NCBI GenBank assembly: GCA_028680875.1
Contig: JAQUJQ010000056.1
Coordinates: 1 to 8,205 of the forward strand
Length of the DNA stretch: 8,205 nt
Reading direction: 5' to 3'
Source of the DNA: Eubacteriales bacterium
Lineage (GTDB): Bacteria > Bacillota > Clostridia > Peptostreptococcales > Anaerovoracaceae
Position 1 is the first letter of the stretch, and every line of letters starts with the position of its first letter. Under the pieces are notes generated by a model. It was given only the letters and a program-made list of their open reading frames with translations, had not been told where the DNA came from and searched no databases. Of this stretch, positions 5,878 through 8,205 are shown piece by piece. Both the position numbers and the translations under genes were made by a program.

Positions 5878-7563
5878 ATGCTCTCCCATATTACAATCAA
5901 AGATTTTGCTATAATCGATGAAATGGACCTTGATTTCCATCAAGGTTTCCATATCTTTACCGGAGAGACCGGGGCCGGAAAATCCATTATCATAGAAGCC
6001 ATCAGTATGGCCTTAGGAAATCGGGCCGATACAGCTTATGTACGTTCGGGAAAGAACAAGGCAATCATTGAACTGACTGTTGTAACCAAAGACCCGGACA
6101 TTTTAACTTTGCTCAAAGAAAACGGGTTGGAAGAAAGTGAATCTTTATTGATTACCCGGGAAATCTACGCTGCGGGAAAAAGCTCCTGTCGCATCAATGG
6201 AGTTCCGGTATCAGTTACATTTCTAAATACACTCTGTAAAAAAATCGCCGATATTCATGGCCAATATGACCATCAATCTCTCCTTAATCCGGATCGACAT
6301 ATTGTATTGATAGATGAGTACCGGTCTTGCTCTATTGGAGCGGAGAGAAAAAAGGCAGCTGACCTTTTTCATAGGTATACAGAAATCAAGAAAAAGCTGG
6401 ATACATTAATAAAGAACCAAGTAGATTCAGAAAGAAAACGAGATTTTATGAAGTTCGAACTGGAAGAAATCCAAAACGCAAAACTCATTCCGGATGAGGA
6501 TACAGAACTGAAAGAAAGGCTTCTTTACTTACAGAACAGCGAGTTGATTTTTGAGCACTTATCCACAGTTTATGAACTCCTCTATCAACAAACTTCATCC
6601 TGCCAAGATAATCTGAGCAAAAGTGTTCAACAAATTCAGGAAATCCAGTCTTTTTCTAATGAAATCCCCCCTCTGACCAAGGAACTCTCGGACTGCTACT
6701 ATAAACTGGAAGCTCTTCAGCCGGAAATCCGTAAAGTAAGAGATTCTATCACCTTTTCTCCCGAATTACTCAATGAGGCCATGGAACGGATAGATCTTTT
6801 AGACCGTTTGAAACGTAAATATGGAGGCACCCTTGAAAAAGTTATTGCTTATCAAGGAGAGCTTACTGAAAACCTAAGTCATATTGAAAACTTAGATCAA
6901 CGAAAAGATGATTTGGCAAAGGATCTCCTTCTTATTGAGGATCAGTTGGTTCAAGCCTGCCAACGACTAAGCAAACTTCGTAAAGAAGGAGCGAAAGAAA
7001 TTGAAAATAAGATAAATAATGAGTTGAAAGAATTGAATTTCAAGGATGCTAAATTAATTGTAAATTTCTCGGATTTGACCGACTCTCAAGGCAATCCGGT
7101 ATATAGTGAAACCGGTATGGATCAAGTGGAATTCTTAATGATTACCAACAAAGGTGAAAGTCCAAAGCCTTTGACAAAAATTGCTTCCGGTGGTGAAATT
7201 TCTAGAATTATGTTAGCTTTTAAACGAATCATCGGAGAATATGACCACATCCCTACCATGATCTTTGATGAAATCGACAGCGGAATCAGCGGCATTGCTG
7301 CCAGCATCGTTGGCAAAAAACTAAAAGACATGGCTGGAAGCCATCAAATAATCTGCATTACCCATCTGGCTCAAATTGCTGCTTTCGGAGATTATCATTA
7401 TCAGATTTCAAAGGAAGAAAGAGAAGGGCGAACACTTACAAAAGTGTCTCCTCTTAATGAAGAGGAACAAATCTATGAAGTCGCACGGCTTTTAGGTGGC
7501 CTGAATATTACGGATATCACCCTTAAAAATGCGAAAGAGCTTATTGACCAATCGTCTCGATAA
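5878..7563 (+). CDS. recN: DNA repair ATPase RecN
   Basis: RecN is an SMC-like ABC ATPase that is recruited early to double-strand breaks and helps RecA-dependent repair. The 561 residues are normal for the family. The N-terminal half-domain has Walker A GETGAGKS (29-36) and IADIHGQYDHQSLL (about 127-140). A long charged region of about residues 155-380 is the coiled-coil arm, shorter than in true SMC proteins. The C-terminal half-domain has the ABC signature SGGE (437-440), Walker B MIFDEIDSGISG with Asp464 and Glu465, and the switch motif ITHLAQIAAFGD. All ATPase motifs are intact. The ATG follows AAAAGGTG at close spacing, 23 nt after the argR stop, with no promoter between them. The last 23 bases overlap the convergent kinase gene, and no terminator is visible after the stop. 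Confidence 0.98.
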   Translation: MLSHITIKDFAIIDEMDLDFHQGFHIFTGETGAGKSIIIEAISMALGNRADTAYVRSGKNKAIIELTVVTKDPDILTLLKENGLEESESLLITREIYAAGKSSCRINGVPVSVTFLNTLCKKIADIHGQYDHQSLLNPDRHIVLIDEYRSCSIGAERKKAADLFHRYTEIKKKLDTLIKNQVDSERKRDFMKFELEEIQNAKLIPDEDTELKERLLYLQNSELIFEHLSTVYELLYQQTSSCQDNLSKSVQQIQEIQSFSNEIPPLTKELSDCYYKLEALQPEIRKVRDSITFSPELLNEAMERIDLLDRLKRKYGGTLEKVIAYQGELTENLSHIENLDQRKDDLAKDLLLIEDQLVQACQRLSKLRKEGAKEIENKINNELKELNFKDAKLIVNFSDLTDSQGNPVYSETGMDQVEFLMITNKGESPKPLTKIASGGEISRIMLAFKRIIGEYDHIPTMIFDEIDSGISGIAASIVGKKLKDMAGSHQIICITHLAQIAAFGDYHYQISKEEREGRTLTKVSPLNEEEQIYEVARLLGGLNITDITLKNAKELIDQSSR

Positions 7564-8038
7564 TTCGTTCAATTACTTCTTCTACGTTCAAATCTTCACC
7601 ATTGATTGTAAAATCTGCATACTTTTCATAAAGTGGTACTCGTTTTTCATAAAGGTCCTTTAATGTCTCACCCTGCCCCATTGCAATTCCGCGTGTGTGG
7701 ATGTTATGCAGACGTCTATCGATTGATTGAAAGGATAACTCCAAATAAATTATTTTCCCTATCTTGGATAAATACTCCATGCCTGAATGACTGTAGATTA
7801 CACTGCCACCGGTAGCAATGACGGCATTTGATTCATTGATCGAAAGAATGGCTTGTTCTTCCATTTCTAAAAACCGTACCATACCCTGTCTATCAATAAG
7901 GTTTTGTAGTAAATCTCCCTCCCGTTCCTGTATTAACAGGTCTAAATCCAAGAATGTTTTTCCCAAGGTCTTTGCCAGGACCACTCCAACGGTACTTTTC
8001 CCGCTGGCAGGCATTCCAATCAGTATTAGGTTTTCCAT
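7541..8038 (-). CDS. Shikimate-kinase-family P-loop kinase (substrate uncertain)
   Basis: A 165-residue cytoplasmic P-loop kinase with the shikimate kinase fold; true members phosphorylate shikimate at O3 in the chorismate pathway. Seen: P-loop GMPASGKST (8-16), the DLD motif (Asp31, Asp33) for Mg2+ and substrate, TGGS (76-79), the lid region with TRGIAM (115-120) and KRVPLYEKYAD with Arg133. Two usual substrate-site features differ: the FRxxE motif is FLEME (56-60), so the key Arg is Leu57, and the GGG triplet is GGS. The substrate is thus less certain than the fold, although Arg55 could partly compensate. ATG 8038 was chosen because AAAGGA lies 6 nt upstream and the P-loop then begins at residue 8, as in the family; the 54-codon upstream extension (to 8200) runs through a hairpin and through the out-of-frame tandem repeat and is not real. 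It is convergent with recN and overlaps it by 23 bp. A homologue of AroK, but I leave the symbol blank. Confidence 0.88.
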   Translation of the reverse strand: MENLILIGMPASGKSTVGVVLAKTLGKTFLDLDLLIQEREGDLLQNLIDRQGMVRFLEMEEQAILSINESNAVIATGGSVIYSHSGMEYLSKIGKIIYLELSFQSIDRRLHNIHTRGIAMGQGETLKDLYEKRVPLYEKYADFTINGEDLNVEEVIERIIETIGQ

Positions 8039-8060
8039 TCCGTTTCCTTTCTTTATAACA

Positions 8061-8090
8061 GAAAGGAGTTGCTTCCGGCGAAACAACTCC
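8061..8090 (-). terminator. Hairpin between the acidic-tail gene and the kinase gene; probable terminator or leader element
   Basis: Arms 8065-8075 and 8080-8090 pair over 11 bp around a 4-base loop (8076-8079). On the minus strand all 11 positions pair, one of them as a G-U wobble; on the plus strand that position is an A-C mismatch, so the structure is better in leftward RNA. The minus strand continues TTTCTGTT, an imperfect U tract. It lies 22-52 nt after the stop of the upstream gene and 22 bases ahead of the kinase ATG, so it may end the upstream transcript, or act as an attenuator or 5' stabiliser of the kinase message. Termination efficiency cannot be judged from sequence. Confidence 0.6.
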
Positions 8091-8111
8091 AATCGATAAT
8101 TAGATATTATT

Positions 8112-8205
8112 CTAGTCTTCTTGTTCCTCTTCTTCGCTTTGCATCTGAACTTCAACCTGGTCTTCTTCAACCTGGTCTTCTTCAACCTGGTCTTCTTCAA
8201 CCTGG
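8112..8205 (-). CDS. C-terminal end of an unidentified protein with an acidic QVEED-repeat tail (cut by window edge)
   Basis: The last 30 codons and the TAG stop (8112-8114) of a leftward gene that enters from the right edge. The peptide is three perfect copies of Gln-Val-Glu-Glu-Asp, then QVEVQMQS and the final EEEEQED. It is extremely acidic, has no basic residue and is probably disordered. That this frame is the coding one is inferred: it yields a sensible acidic tail with a proper stop, a hairpin follows the stop, and the alternative frame gives a Lys-Thr-Arg-Leu repeat running into the kinase. The body of the protein is not visible, so no function can be given; acidic tails of this type occur on many cytoplasmic proteins, including some DNA gyrase A subunits and chaperones. 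The direction agrees with the downstream kinase gene. Confidence 0.62.
   Translation of the reverse strand, partial: QVEEDQVEEDQVEEDQVEVQMQSEEEEQED
8150..8205 (-). repeat. 15-bp tandem repeat, about 3.7 identical copies, continuing past the window
   Basis: The minus-strand unit CAGGTTGAAGAAGAC occurs at 8190-8204, 8175-8189 and 8160-8174, followed by a partial copy at 8150-8159; base 8205 fits the end of one more copy. The units are identical at the nucleotide level, including third positions. Each encodes QVEED in the inferred frame, so gain or loss of units keeps the frame. Such a minisatellite is prone to replication slippage. Confidence 0.93.

Noticed and set aside
7818..8099. 93-codon open frame on the plus strand
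   Set aside because: Opposite the kinase P-loop region; its composition (Ser/Arg/Phe-rich) is that of an antisense shadow.
8039..8200. In-frame N-terminal extension of the kinase gene with a Lys-Lys-Thr-Arg-Leu repeat
   Set aside because: It is the 15-bp repeat read in another frame and then runs through the hairpin. The P-loop would be pushed to residue 62, whereas the ATG at 8038 has its own ribosome site and puts the P-loop at residue 8, as in the family.

Overview
This window looks like chromosomal DNA from an endospore-forming or spore-ancestral Firmicute, most likely of class Clostridia. Three things point there: moderately AT-rich DNA with strong GGAGG-type ribosome sites, a SpoIID/LytB protein inserted in a ruvCAB-queA-tgt operon, and the argR-recN pair. 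Nearly all of the DNA is coding, and I see no mobile element, CRISPR array, tRNA or rRNA.

Layout. Positions 1-5297 hold one minus-strand operon, read right to left: ruvC, ruvA, ruvB (Holliday-junction branch migration and resolution), a spoIID-like lytic transglycosylase gene, queA and tgt (queuosine modification of tRNA; tgt runs off the left edge). Five of the six junctions are tight: 1, 15 and 12 nt gaps, a 1-nt overlap, and a 50-nt gap before tgt. A well-formed sigma-A-type promoter faces left at 5327-5355. From nearly the same spot a second promoter faces right and drives argR (arginine repressor) and recN (SMC-like repair ATPase), 5405-7563. The two extended -10 elements form a perfect 11-bp inverted repeat and the -35 regions touch, so the two transcripts probably compete.

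The right end is read leftward again. A shikimate-kinase-family gene (7541-8038) meets recN tail to tail with a 23-bp overlap. Upstream of it lie a strong hairpin (8065-8090) and the last 30 codons of a gene that enters from the right edge. That gene ends in a very acidic tail built on a perfect 15-bp tandem repeat encoding Gln-Val-Glu-Glu-Asp.

Most of the window is conserved housekeeping sequence, and I found no convincing new multi-gene system. The points most worth a second look are the kinase, which lacks residues typical of true shikimate kinases; the slippage-prone acidic tail at the right edge; the mirrored divergent promoters, which may bring arginine-linked control close to DNA-repair genes; and a changed residue in the arginine-binding motif of ArgR.
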